Shown: positions 26,582 to 35,395, counted from the stretch's first letter. The stretch is DNA of 64,000 nt from Pseudomonas putida (GCF_022627325.1 NZ_JAETZZ010000009.1:186001-250000), one strand, 5' to 3'. Numbers and translations: made by a program. Notes: generated by a model from the sequence alone, not told the origin.

Positions 26582-27690
26582 GCCCGGGCCTCCCGGGGTT
26601 TGCGCTGTTTGCCCCACCACAGGTAGAGGCCGCTGCCGAGCACGATGATGGTCAACCCATCGAGCACTGCCCAGAGGATCTGCATCGGCCGCCCACCGTA
26701 GTCGCCGAAGTGCAGTGGCTGCGACAGCCCCATGGCGTCCATGTACCAGGGGCGTTCGCCCACGGCGGTCACCTGCAGGGTGCGCGCATCGATCAGCACG
26801 GGCGTGAGCAGGTGCGAGGTAAGGTGGGTGGCGCCTTTCATGAACACGGCGTAGTGGTGCTCGCTGGAGAACCGCGTGCCGGGGAAGGCGATGAAGTCTG
26901 GGCGCATACCGGGCGCGGCCTGCTTGGCGATGTCCAGCAGTCGGCTGGCCGGGGCGCGCTCGGTGAGTGGCGGGGCGTCACGGTAGGGCGCGACCATGGT
27001 GGCCAGGCTGTCGTTGCGCCAGGCGGCGATGACCAGGTCGGACAGGGCGCTGATGACCCCGGTTACACCGACGGTCAGCGCCCAGGCCAGGGTCACCACC
27101 CCGATCAGATTGTGCAGGTCCAGCCAGCGCAGGCGCCGGGACTTGTCGTGGCGTACCGTGGCGAACTGCAGGCGGCGCATGAAGGGTGCGTAGAGCACGG
27201 TGCCGGAGACGATCGCCACCACGAACAGTACACCCATGAACGCCAGCAGCAGCTTGCCGGGCAGCCCGGCGAACAGGTCGACGTGCAGGCGCAGCATGAT
27301 CATCATGAAACCGCCGTTGGCGGCCGGCATGGCGACGGCCTCGCCGGTGCGGGCATCGAGCATGAAGGTGTGTGACGAGTTGGGGTCGGTACCCGCCGTG
27401 GCAGCGGTGATGGCCACCACGCCGTTGCTCTCGTCCTCGTCATAGCCAACGTACTGCATTACCTCGCCGGGACGATGCTGCTCGGCCTTGAGCACCAGCT
27501 GTTGCAGGTCCAGGTGGGGGGTGCCTGCAGGCATTTCGCGCAGCGCGGGGGCGTCGCCGAGCAGGTGTTCGATTTCGTGGTGGAAGATCAGCGGCAGGCC
27601 GGTGATGGCCAGTAGCAGCATGAACAGGGTGCAGACCAGGCTGCTCCAGGTGTGAACCACGGACCAGCGGCGGATGGTTTGGCTTTTCAT
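26578..27690 (-). CDS. PepSY-associated transmembrane protein
   Basis: 370 residues from the ATG at 27690 (M-K-S-Q-T-I-R-R-W). An alternative ATG at 27711 adds seven residues but abuts a GC hairpin and has no ribosome-binding site. About four transmembrane helices are seen: the first includes V-H-T-W-S-S-L-V-C-T-L-F, followed by H-H-E-I-E-H; others lie near 150-170, 190-215 and 340-365. PepSY domains fill the periplasmic parts. Conserved histidines in or near the helices may bind haem, as in the FoxB/FhuF-like siderophore reductases. It directly follows the TonB receptor, so a role in releasing iron from an imported siderophore is likely but inferred. Confidence 0.85.
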   Translation of the reverse strand: MKSQTIRRWSVVHTWSSLVCTLFMLLLAITGLPLIFHHEIEHLLGDAPALREMPAGTPHLDLQQLVLKAEQHRPGEVMQYVGYDEDESNGVVAITAATAGTDPNSSHTFMLDARTGEAVAMPAANGGFMMIMLRLHVDLFAGLPGKLLLAFMGVLFVVAIVSGTVLYAPFMRRLQFATVRHDKSRRLRWLDLHNLIGVVTLAWALTVGVTGVISALSDLVIAAWRNDSLATMVAPYRDAPPLTERAPASRLLDIAKQAAPGMRPDFIAFPGTRFSSEHHYAVFMKGATHLTSHLLTPVLIDARTLQVTAVGERPWYMDAMGLSQPLHFGDYGGRPMQILWAVLDGLTIIVLGSGLYLWWGKQRKPREARA

Positions 27691-27712
27691 CACGGTACCA
27701 AAGTTTCTCATG

Positions 27713-27731
27713 GGGGCCGCTTGGCGGCCCC
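27713..27731. promoter_or_regulatory. GC hairpin between the TonB receptor and PepSY genes
   Basis: GGGGCCG and CGGCCCC pair perfectly around a 5-nt loop. No T-run follows on the minus strand, so it is more likely an RNA-stability or partial attenuation element than a full terminator. It lies 8 nt after the receptor stop. Confidence 0.5.
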
Positions 27732-27738
27732 TGGGTAC

Positions 27739-30171
27739 TCAGAACTTGTAGCTGGCGCTTGCTACGACGCTGCGCTCGTCACCGTAGTAGCAGTAATAAC
27801 TGTCACAGGTGGAGATGTAGTCCTTGTTGAACACGTTGGTCGCGTTGACCGCTACCGACGCACCCTTGAGGCTGTTGCTCAGGCGCCCTAGGTCGTAGTG
27901 CACGGAGGCATCGAACACGGTGTACGCATCAGCCTTGCCCAGCCAGGTGTTGCCTTGATCACCATAGGTATTGCCGGTGTAACGCGCGCCGGCGCCGATG
28001 CCGAAGCCGTCGAGCACGCCGGTGTGCCAGGTGTAGTCTGCCCACAACGAGGCTTGCTGGTTGGGCATCAACTGCAGGCGGTTGCCTTTGTAAAGGCCGT
28101 CCTGCACTTCGGACTTGGCCAGGGTGTAGGCAGCTGTCATCTTCAGGTTTTCGGTGACGTCGGAAACGGCTTCCAACTCCAGGCCATGAACTTTCACTTC
28201 GCCAGTCTGGCTAGTGACGGTCACACCGCCCTCGTTGTTGGTGACCGAGACGTTCTTCTGAGTCAGGTCATATACGGCTGCCGACAACAAGGTGTTGGAG
28301 CCCGGTGGCTGGTATTTGATGCCCAGCTCCCACTGCTTGCCTTCTGTCGGTTTGAAAGACTCCGTGGCGGATGCGGACGCATTGCTTGCCGGCTGGAACG
28401 ACTCGGCATACGAAAGGTAAGGCACCAAGCCCGAGTCGAAGACGTAGCTGATGGCCGCGTTGCTGCTGAATTTCTTGTCTCTCTGGGTGTTGGTGGCATC
28501 GCCCTGGTTCAGGAATCTGGTGCTGGTATGCACCCAGTCTTCACGACCGCCCAGCGTCAGGCGCCAGTTGCCCAATGCCATCTGGTCCTGAAAATACAAG
28601 CCGGTCTGGCGGGTTTTCTGGTTGTAGTCATAGAACGCCGTTGAGCGATCCGGGCGTGTGATCGGTAGCCCGTAGACCGGGTTGATGACGTTGCTGTCCG
28701 GCACGTTGAAGCCAAAGATCGACAGGTAGTTCGTGTTGACGCGTTGGTGGTCCAGGCCGATCAGCAGGGTGTGGCTGATGCCCCCCGTGGTGAAGTCAGC
28801 CTGGAAGTTGTTATCCACTGCGAATTGGCTGATGTCTTCATCGGTATTGGTAGACATACGGCTGACGGTACCGTCGTCTTGCACTGGAGGTGTGGTTTCG
28901 TTGTAGCTGCCAGGGGTGATGGTCTGAAAGGACAGATCAGTCTTTGTGTAGCGAAGGTTCTGGCGGAACTGCCACACATCATTGATTCGGTGTTCGAAGG
29001 CATACCCCAGCGCGTAGTAGGTACGGTCGTAGAACTCGTAGTCCGGATCCCCCAGGTTCTTGTGGTGGGAGATCTTGCCGAATGGCATGTCGATCTTGGT
29101 GCCCTGGATGGGGCGGAACTGGCTGGTAGCGCCTGTATCGTCGCGGGTGAACTGGGTCAGCAGGGTCAGTGACGTGTCGTCATCGATGTTCCAGGTCAGG
29201 CTTGGGGCAATGTTGTAGCGCTTGTCGTCTATGTGGTCGATCTGCGTTCCGCCATCGCGGATAACGCCACTGATGCCATACAGGAACTGGCCTTGGTCAT
29301 CGATTTTACCGGTACTGGCGAAGTTGATCTGTCGGTGGTTATCGCTGCCGTATTGCACTTCAATTTCGTTGGCGCTTTCGGCCTGGGGGCGGCGGCTGAC
29401 CATGTCCAGCAGGCCGCCGGGTGGGGTCTGCCCATAGAGTGAGGACGCCGGGCCACGCAGCAATGCGAGGCGGTCCAGGTTCCAGGTTTCGGCTTTAGGG
29501 TTAGCGTAGACGCCGCGTGGCAGCGGCAGGCCGTCAAGGAACTGAGTCGGTTCGAAGCCCCTTACGCGCATCCAGTCATAGCGTGTGTCGCTGCCGAAAC
29601 TGGCCGATACGATGCCTGGCATGTAGCGCACCGCATCATCCAGACTGTGGACGCCGCGGTCGCTCATCTGCTGACGGGTGGCGACGGAAATCGAACGTGG
29701 AATTTCGACCAGCGCGGTATCGGTCTTGGTGCCCGCGGCGCTGCGTTTGGCCAGGTAGCCGTCAACCGGCCCCCAAGCGCTTTCGTACGAGGCATTGGCA
29801 TTGATCGCAGTCTCGGGCAACGCCAGGGTGCCATCAGGGACTGCCACCAGGCTGTAGCTGCCGACGGTGCTCTGCTGCAACTGCAAGCCGGTGCCGAGCA
29901 GGGCTGCCTGCAGGGCGCCGAGGCCGTCGTATTGGCCGTTGACCGGCGCCGAGTTGCGGCCGCTGACCAGTGCCGGGTCGATGGCCAGGGCAATGCCCGA
30001 CTGGCTGGCGATCTGGTTCAGGGTGGTGGCCAGCGGGGCGCTGGGCAGGTCGTAGGCGCGCTGTGCGGACTGCTCGGCGGCGAACAGGGCAGGGCTGGCC
30101 AACGGTGCAGCCAGGGCGATGGACAAGGCCATCAGGCTGGGGCGCAGGATACGATCAACGGCACGGGACAT
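27739..30171 (-). CDS. TonB-dependent siderophore receptor with signalling domain
   Basis: 810 residues from the ATG at 30171. A signal peptide (about 1-31, ending A-L-F-A-A-E-Q) is followed by the secretin/TonB N-terminal (STN) domain (about 40-105: L-A-T-T-L-N-Q-I-A-S-Q-S-G-I). Next comes a plug domain (R-Y-M-P-G-I-V...V-R-G-F-E-P-T-Q-F-L-D-G), then the beta-barrel ending in the aromatic residue typical of outer-membrane proteins (A-S-A-S-Y-K-F). The STN domain marks it as a transducing receptor that signals to the neighbouring FecR/FecI pair. It resembles the FpvA/FoxA group; the ligand (probably a hydroxamate or mixed siderophore) cannot be read from sequence. Confidence 0.92.
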   Translation of the reverse strand: MSRAVDRILRPSLMALSIALAAPLASPALFAAEQSAQRAYDLPSAPLATTLNQIASQSGIALAIDPALVSGRNSAPVNGQYDGLGALQAALLGTGLQLQQSTVGSYSLVAVPDGTLALPETAINANASYESAWGPVDGYLAKRSAAGTKTDTALVEIPRSISVATRQQMSDRGVHSLDDAVRYMPGIVSASFGSDTRYDWMRVRGFEPTQFLDGLPLPRGVYANPKAETWNLDRLALLRGPASSLYGQTPPGGLLDMVSRRPQAESANEIEVQYGSDNHRQINFASTGKIDDQGQFLYGISGVIRDGGTQIDHIDDKRYNIAPSLTWNIDDDTSLTLLTQFTRDDTGATSQFRPIQGTKIDMPFGKISHHKNLGDPDYEFYDRTYYALGYAFEHRINDVWQFRQNLRYTKTDLSFQTITPGSYNETTPPVQDDGTVSRMSTNTDEDISQFAVDNNFQADFTTGGISHTLLIGLDHQRVNTNYLSIFGFNVPDSNVINPVYGLPITRPDRSTAFYDYNQKTRQTGLYFQDQMALGNWRLTLGGREDWVHTSTRFLNQGDATNTQRDKKFSSNAAISYVFDSGLVPYLSYAESFQPASNASASATESFKPTEGKQWELGIKYQPPGSNTLLSAAVYDLTQKNVSVTNNEGGVTVTSQTGEVKVHGLELEAVSDVTENLKMTAAYTLAKSEVQDGLYKGNRLQLMPNQQASLWADYTWHTGVLDGFGIGAGARYTGNTYGDQGNTWLGKADAYTVFDASVHYDLGRLSNSLKGASVAVNATNVFNKDYISTCDSYYCYYGDERSVVASASYKF

Positions 30172-30387
30172 GCAGCGGTTCCTCGACGGATAAGTGCTAA
30201 TTGCTTCCTTGCCGAGCGAGATTTCAGAAGTGACAGGGGCCTCTGAAAAAAAATCGAAATGGTTTGTATTTGTACGCAGCCAGCTCAGCCTCATCAACGG
30301 CAAGCCGGCCCTCACGGGGCGGCATTGCGCTGATCAACAGTGAAGGAACGCAGCACCGGGCGTCCCGGCGACGAGGGCGTTGAGGCC

Positions 30388-31344
30388 CTACTTGGGCACC
30401 ACGTTGATCCACCACTGGGTATGCCGCTCGATCTTCACCGGCAACGCGGGGGCCAGTGAAGCCAGGGCCAGGTCGGTATCGGTCAGCGGGAAGCTCCCCG
30501 TCACGCGCAGGTCGGCCACTTCATCGGCTACGCCCAGGTGGCCGCTGCGGTATTGGCCCAGCTGCGCCACCAGGTCGGCAAGACGCACGTTGTCCACCAC
30601 CAGCATGCCGCGGGTCCAGGCATCCGCACCGGTTTGCACGGGGGCGATACGGCCCAAGCCATTGGCGTTCATGAGCACCTGCTGACCCTCACGCAGGACC
30701 TGCTCGTCACCACTGTTGAGCGGCTGGGCTGCAACCGAGGACTGCAGCACTTCCAGGCGGGTACCGTGGTTTTCGCGCCGCACCAGGAAGCGAGTGCCCA
30801 GGGGGCGCAGGCGGCCATCGTCGGTGCGCACCAGCAACGGGCGAGGGTCCTGGTGGCCGGTCTCCACCGAGATTTCCCCCTGGTGCAGCACCAGTACACG
30901 CTGGTCCCCTTCGTAGTCGATGTCGACTGCCGTGTGAGTGTTCAGGCTCAGCAGCGTGCCGTCTTCCAGACGCAGGGTCCGCAGTTCGCCGGTGGCGGTG
31001 CGCTGATCGGCCAGCCAGTAGCTTGCCGATAGCGATGGCGCGCCGACCCAGGCCAACAGTGAGCCGAGCAGGAACATGCCAGCCAGCCCGCCGCCCACCT
31101 TCGCCACCCGCCGGCGCAACCCTGCGCGCGATTGCTGCAGGGCCTGGCGCGCGGGGCCGGCTGCGGCGCTGACCCGCTGATCGAGGGTGCCCAGCTGGCG
31201 CCAGGCGCGAGCGTGTTCCTCGCTGGCGGCATGCCAGCGCATGAACTCGCTGCGCTCGTCGAGCGTACCGGTGCCGCCGTCCAGGCTCAGTTTCCAGGCG
31301 ATGGCCGCTTCAAGGACCCCGGCAGAAACCGGTGAGTTGTTCAC
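30388..31344 (-). CDS. FecR-family anti-sigma regulator
   Basis: 318 residues. The start is taken as GTG at 31344 (V-N-N-S-P-V-S-A-G), which overlaps the sigma-gene stop (GTGA). An N-terminal DUF4880 domain (A-I-A-W-K-L-S-L-D-G-G, W-H-A-A-S-E-E-H-A-R-A-W) faces the cytoplasm. One transmembrane helix (about 85-105) leads to the periplasmic FecR domain (R-T-L-R-L-E-D-G-T-L-L-S-L-N-T-H-T-A-V-D). It relays ligand occupancy of the TonB receptor to the ECF sigma factor. The gap to the receptor gene (30172-30387) contains only a REP-like fragment. Confidence 0.92.
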   Translation of the reverse strand: MNNSPVSAGVLEAAIAWKLSLDGGTGTLDERSEFMRWHAASEEHARAWRQLGTLDQRVSAAAGPARQALQQSRAGLRRRVAKVGGGLAGMFLLGSLLAWVGAPSLSASYWLADQRTATGELRTLRLEDGTLLSLNTHTAVDIDYEGDQRVLVLHQGEISVETGHQDPRPLLVRTDDGRLRPLGTRFLVRRENHGTRLEVLQSSVAAQPLNSGDEQVLREGQQVLMNANGLGRIAPVQTGADAWTRGMLVVDNVRLADLVAQLGQYRSGHLGVADEVADLRVTGSFPLTDTDLALASLAPALPVKIERHTQWWINVVPK

Positions 31345-31859
31345 GTCGGCTCCCCATACAGCGCTACATAGCACTGGCGCATGCCTTGGGCGATGTACTG
31401 GCGTACCCGCGATACCGATACACCCAGGCGCTCGGCGATTTCGGCGTGGCCCATGCCATCCAGGCGATTGTGCAGGAACGCTGTGCGTGCCTTGCTCGAC
31501 AGCTTGCCGAGCAGGCGGTCGATGGCCTTGAGGTCTTCGAGGATCAGGTGTTGCAGTTCAGGGGAGGGCTGTTCGGCTTCTGGCAGGCGGGCGAGCTCGG
31601 CCAGGTAGGCCTGCTCCAGGGCGGCGCGGCGAAAATGGTCGAACATCAGCCCTTTGGCTACTGCGGCCAGGAATGCGCGCGGCTCACGGGGGGTGTCCAG
31701 GTGTTCGCGCCCGAGCAGGCGCACGAAGGTGTCCTGGCTCAGGTCTTCGGCACGCTGGCGGCAGGCCATGCTGCGTTGCAGCCAGGCGAGCAGCCAGCTG
31801 CGGTGGTCGCGGTACAGCGTACCGACCAGTTCGGCGTGTGGGCTCTGAGCAGAAGACAA
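31341..31859 (-). CDS. FecI-family ECF sigma factor
   Basis: 172 residues with sigma-70 region 2 (Y-R-D-H-R-S-W-L-L-A-W-L-Q-R, then D-L-S-Q-D-T-F-V-R-L-L) and region 4 (A-R-T-A-F-L-H-N-R-L-D-G-M-G-H-A-E-I-A-E-R-L-G-V-S-V-S-R-V-R-Q-Y). The start is TTG at 31859 with GGGGA upstream; no ATG fits. It should direct RNA polymerase to the adjacent receptor operon when the receptor is loaded. A Fur-type box lies about 35 nt upstream. It overlaps fecR by 2 nt. Confidence 0.93.
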   Translation of the reverse strand: MSSAQSPHAELVGTLYRDHRSWLLAWLQRSMACRQRAEDLSQDTFVRLLGREHLDTPREPRAFLAAVAKGLMFDHFRRAALEQAYLAELARLPEAEQPSPELQHLILEDLKAIDRLLGKLSSKARTAFLHNRLDGMGHAEIAERLGVSVSRVRQYIAQGMRQCYVALYGEPT

Positions 31860-31888
31860 GCAGTGTCCCCCCCGGAACGAATGCGTTA

Positions 31889-31911
31889 ACTAACGATAAT
31901 TATTCGCGATT
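31889..31911 (-). promoter_or_regulatory. Fur-type box upstream of the fecI-like gene
   Basis: GATAATTATTCGC (31895-31907) matches the Fur core GATAAT-N-ATTATC at 10 of 12 defined positions. It stands where a promoter for the sigma gene is expected. Iron-replete repression of fecI-type genes by Fur is the rule in Pseudomonas. Confidence 0.7.
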
Positions 31912-32014
31912 GTTGCAGAGGCGGGGGGCAGGCCGCAATGGACGCTTATCGGGTTGCCACTATCAGGGGGGCTGCGCCCGATCTCACAGGGCAGCGCCTT
32001 CAACCCACAGGTTT

Positions 32015-32725
32015 CTAAAGCCCGTGCCCCTGTACATTGCGCCGGCGCCACCCGCGCAAGCGCTGCTCCAGCTGCAGTGGGCTGTCCAACTGCTGGCGAC
32101 GCGCCTGGCTGAACAGGATCAACGCCAGTTCAGCAGTGACTTGGGCATCGGCGCTGGCGTGGTGGCGCTCATCCACCTGCAGCCCGAAGCGTGCCACCCA
32201 GTCATCCAGCCCTGCTTCGCGCAGTACCGTGTCCGGGTTGAGCATGGGCGCCAGTTCAGCGACATCCAGGAACGGCTGCTGCAGGCGATGGCCAAGGGTT
32301 TCTTTCAACGCCCGAGCCAGCATGCGTTGGTCGAAAGGTGCATGAAACGCCAGCACCGGGCTGTCACCCATGAACTCGAGCAGTTCGAGCAACGCCTTGG
32401 CTGGGTCGCTGCCAGCAGCCAGGGCGCTCGGGCCCAAGCCATGGATGAGTACACTGGCGTTGGTTTTCTGGGCCGGGCGGTGCAGGGTGCGCTCGAACTG
32501 CTGGGAAAAGTCGATGGCGCCGTCTTCGATGGCTACGGCACCGATCGACAAGACCTGATCGCGGTTGGGGTTCAGGCCGCTGGTCTCAAGGTCCAGCACC
32601 ACCCAGCGCTGCTCACGCAGCGAGCACACGCCCAGCGGTGCGGGTTTTGGCAGGCGCGCCAGGCGTTGATGCAGCGCATCGTCCAGGGCCGGGGCGGCAG
32701 GCCGTAGCCAGGCGAACAGGCTCAT
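32015..32725 (-). CDS. DnaQ-like 3'-5' exonuclease
   Basis: 236 residues of the DEDDh exonuclease superfamily. Motif I is V-V-L-D-L-E-T-S-G-L-N, motif II lies around L-I-H-G-L-G and H-A-P-F-D-Q-R-M-L, and motif III is H-H-A-S-A-D-A-Q-V-T-A with the catalytic His and Asp. It resembles stand-alone epsilon-like proteins rather than the replicative dnaQ. Its start overlaps the stop of the cNMP/CBS/DUF294 gene (ATGA). The same pairing occurs in P. aeruginosa near acetate-uptake genes, as I recall, which hints at a shared signalling role, not replication. Confidence 0.88.
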   Translation of the reverse strand: MSLFAWLRPAAPALDDALHQRLARLPKPAPLGVCSLREQRWVVLDLETSGLNPNRDQVLSIGAVAIEDGAIDFSQQFERTLHRPAQKTNASVLIHGLGPSALAAGSDPAKALLELLEFMGDSPVLAFHAPFDQRMLARALKETLGHRLQQPFLDVAELAPMLNPDTVLREAGLDDWVARFGLQVDERHHASADAQVTAELALILFSQARRQQLDSPLQLEQRLRGWRRRNVQGHGL

Positions 32726-34659
32726 AGCTGGTACCGCAGGGCCAGGCTGCTTTGCAGGCGCTGCGCCTGGCGCAGGGACTCACGCAGGATGCGCCGGTCC
32801 AGATGGTTGAGGCTGTCCGGATCGAGGCGGTTGGAATAAGGCTGATTGTCGCGGGTCTGGCGCTGGTGCTGCTGCATGCGCGTTTGCTGGATGAAATGGT
32901 AGGCCTCTTCGTAGGCCGCGCCGTCGAGCGCCTGGATAACGCCTTTGTCGACCAACTGGCGCAGGCGCTCCAGGGTGTTGCAGGCGCCGATGCCGTTGGC
33001 CAGGGCCAGCAGCCGCGCACCATCGACGAAGGGGGTCAGGCCCTGGACCTTGAGGTCCAGGGTAGCGGCCTTGTCGTTGCCTTGGCGGGTCAGGACGAAT
33101 TCGCGCAGGCGGCCTACCGGAGGCCGCTGACGCAGGGCGTTGTCGGCCATCATGCGCTGGAAGATGCGGTTTTCGGCAACTTGTTCAAGCACGCTTTGGC
33201 GCAGCTGTTCGCAACCCTGTTCGTCGCCCCAGACCACACGCAGGTCGAAATAGATGCTCGAGCCGAGCAGGTTCTCTGGGCTGGCTTCACGGATGAAGCC
33301 AGCGAAACGCCGTGCCCATTCAGCGCGCGACAGGCACAGCTCGGGGTTGCCCGCCATGACGTTCCCCTTGCACAGGGTGAAGCCACATTGGGCCAGGCAT
33401 TGGTTGATGTAGTGGGCCAGCGGCAGCAGGCGGGCGCGAATGGCTTCGGCTTCGTGGCTATCGGCCGCCTCGAACAGGATGCCGTTGTCCTGGTCGGTAT
33501 GCAGGGTCTGCTCACGGCGCCCTTCGCTGCCAAAGCACAGCCAGCTGAATGGCACCCCAGGGTCGCCACGTTCGGCCAGCGCCAGTTCGGTGACCCGGCA
33601 GACCGTGTGGTCGTTGAGCAGGGTGATGATCTGGGTGATCTGGGTCGAGGAGGCGCCGTGGGCAAGCATGCGCTCGACCAGCTGGCCGATCTCCCCACGC
33701 AGCGCTACCAGCGAGTCCAGGCGCGGTGCATGGCGGATGGTGCGGGCCAGGTGCACGAGGTCGACCCGTTGCAGGGAGAACAGGTCGCGCTCCGAGACCA
33801 CGCCGCACAGGCGCTGGTTGTCCACCAGGCAAACATGGGCGATGTGCCGCTCGGTCATGGCCATGGCCGCGTCGAAGGCACTGGCCCGCGGGCTGAGGTA
33901 GAACGGTTTGGCGGTCATGTGCCGCTCGATGGCGCTACCGAGGTCGGCATCGACAGTGGCCACCACCTGGCGCAGGTCACGCAGGGTGAAAATGCCCACC
34001 GGGTAACGCTGCGCATCCACCACCACGATGCTGCCGACCTGCTGCTCGTGCATCGACCGCACGGCGTCGCGCAGCGGCGTGTTCGGGGTGCAGACCACCG
34101 GGTGACGCATGGCCAGTTCACCCAGCGGGGTGTTCAGCGAGTATTGGGTGCCGAGCGTTTCCACCGCTTGCTGACGTACCTGTTGATTGACTTGGTCTAG
34201 CAAGCTACTGACGCCGCGCAGCGCAAAATCCCGAAACACATCCGACAGGGAGAACACACGGATGAAGGCGGCTTTGTTCAATTGCAGGCAGAACGTATCC
34301 TCGCCTGCCAGGTGCTCGGTGCGGGTAGCGCGTTCGCCAAGCAGGGCGGCCAGCGGGAAGCACTCCCCGCTGGTGATCTCGAAGGTGGTTTCCACGCCGG
34401 GCTTGACCAGGTGCTGGCGCTCACCGACCACGCGGCCCTGCTTGACGATGTAGAAGTGCTCCACCGGGCCGTCGGTGGGTTTGATGATGCTTTCCCCGCT
34501 GGCGTAGAAACGCAACTGGCACTGTTCCACCAGGAACGCCAGGTGGCTGTGTTCCATTTGGTTGAACGGCGGGAAACGCTGCAAAAACTGCAGGGTGCCC
34601 TGAATGTTTTGCAGAACTGCGGTTCTGCCCGCCTGGCTGTAGGCGTCGTTTTTGCTCAT
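32722..34659 (-). CDS. cNMP-binding / CBS / DUF294 nucleotidyltransferase-like protein
   Basis: 645 residues. A cyclic-nucleotide-binding domain fills about 20-140 (F-Y-A-S-G-E-S-I-I, H-F-Y-I-V-K-Q-G-R-V). Two CBS motifs follow at about 170-295 (T-P-L-R-D-A-V-R-S-M, V-G-I-F-T-L-R-D-L; V-V-S-E-R-D-L-F). A DUF294 nucleotidyltransferase-like domain has G-S-E-G-R-R-E-Q-T-L-H-T-D-Q-D-N-G-I-L, including the G-S and D-x-D of the polymerase-beta fold. The C-terminal part is DUF294_C. Proteins of this layout are thought to be GlnD-like signalling enzymes of unknown target. It is translationally coupled to the exonuclease. Confidence 0.88.
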   Translation of the reverse strand: MSKNDAYSQAGRTAVLQNIQGTLQFLQRFPPFNQMEHSHLAFLVEQCQLRFYASGESIIKPTDGPVEHFYIVKQGRVVGERQHLVKPGVETTFEITSGECFPLAALLGERATRTEHLAGEDTFCLQLNKAAFIRVFSLSDVFRDFALRGVSSLLDQVNQQVRQQAVETLGTQYSLNTPLGELAMRHPVVCTPNTPLRDAVRSMHEQQVGSIVVVDAQRYPVGIFTLRDLRQVVATVDADLGSAIERHMTAKPFYLSPRASAFDAAMAMTERHIAHVCLVDNQRLCGVVSERDLFSLQRVDLVHLARTIRHAPRLDSLVALRGEIGQLVERMLAHGASSTQITQIITLLNDHTVCRVTELALAERGDPGVPFSWLCFGSEGRREQTLHTDQDNGILFEAADSHEAEAIRARLLPLAHYINQCLAQCGFTLCKGNVMAGNPELCLSRAEWARRFAGFIREASPENLLGSSIYFDLRVVWGDEQGCEQLRQSVLEQVAENRIFQRMMADNALRQRPPVGRLREFVLTRQGNDKAATLDLKVQGLTPFVDGARLLALANGIGACNTLERLRQLVDKGVIQALDGAAYEEAYHFIQQTRMQQHQRQTRDNQPYSNRLDPDSLNHLDRRILRESLRQAQRLQSSLALRYQL

Positions 34660-34685
34660 GACACTGACCGTATCGCTACGCCGAA

Positions 34686-34705
34686 CTATATATATCTATA
34701 TATAG
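34686..34705. promoter_or_regulatory. AT-only palindrome in a divergent promoter region
   Basis: CTATATATA-TC-TATATATAG has perfect 9-bp arms. It lies 27 nt upstream of the cNMP/CBS gene start and 140 nt upstream of the receiver gene. Its composition is strikingly unlike this GC-rich genome. It may be a promoter -10 cluster, an operator, or a melting site. Confidence 0.5.
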
Positions 34706-34844
34706 GTGCGGCCTTGTTGTTCTCGGCCCCCATGGTCGGCTGACGGCCGTGCGGTGCCCATTGGACGTAAGTCTATGAGCGTAATGTGATCAATATCGCA
34801 AGCTGCGGTCTTACCGATGAGCAAGACTATTTGATGAGACGACC

Positions 34845-35288
34845 ATGGTTGAGCATGACGACATCCTGAGTGACGCCGAGCGCGAGGCATTGGCCGGTCT
34901 GAGTGCGCCCGTCGCATCCAGGCCGGTGGTATTGGTGGTTGATGACAACCCGGTGAACAGCGAGGCTTTGTGCCTTTACCTCAAGAGCAGAGGGATCGAC
35001 TGCATGAAGGCCGATGGTGCCCAGGAGGCGATGTTCAAACTGCATTACGAACCGCGTATCGCCCTGATGATCACCGACCTGCGCATGGAGCCCAAGGATG
35101 GCCTGGAGCTGATTCGGCAGATTCGTGAGTCGGAACGCGCGGCGTTGTCGATCATCGTGGTGTCAGGCGACACCGATGTGAAGGAGGCGGTGGATGTGAT
35201 GCACCTGGGGGTGGTGGACTTTCTGCTCAAACCGGTGGATCTGGGGAAATTGCTGGGGTTGGTGAAGAAAGAGTTGCAGCTAGGGTAG
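34845..35288 (+). CDS. Stand-alone response-regulator receiver protein
   Basis: 147 residues: a 26-residue N-terminal leader followed by one receiver domain (V-V-L-V-V-D-D-N-P-V-N-S-E). The phospho-acceptor is Asp78 (M-I-T-D-L-R-M), with Thr/Ser near S-G-D-T and Lys129 (L-L-K-P-V-D). There is no output domain. The D-D-N-P-V-N style resembles receivers of hybrid kinases. No kinase gene is adjacent, so its partner is elsewhere. It lies divergent from the cNMP/CBS gene and is followed by a REP pair. Confidence 0.88.
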   Translation: MVEHDDILSDAEREALAGLSAPVASRPVVLVVDDNPVNSEALCLYLKSRGIDCMKADGAQEAMFKLHYEPRIALMITDLRMEPKDGLELIRQIRESERAALSIIVVSGDTDVKEAVDVMHLGVVDFLLKPVDLGKLLGLVKKELQLG

Positions 35289-35306
35289 CTCAGGTGGCTG
35301 TTCTGG

Positions 35307-35395
35307 CCGTTCGCCGGCAGGCCGGCACTCACAGGGTTTTCACAACCTTTGGGGTCAGTGGTGTGCCTGTGAGCGCCGGCTTGCCTGCGATCGGG
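35307..35395. repeat. Inverted REP pair between the receiver gene and glcB
   Basis: The left copy (about 35307-35335) and right copy (about 35366-35395) share CGCCGGC/GCCTGCGAT cores and CTCACAGG/CCTGTGAG inner arms. A further GC hairpin follows at about 35393-35411, just beyond the glcB stop. The region separates two convergent genes. Confidence 0.8.

Noticed and set aside
31860..32014. Second Fur box or promoter for the exonuclease gene in the gap after it
   Set aside because: The exonuclease gene ends here; only the fecI-side box at 31889-31911 matches the Fur pattern.
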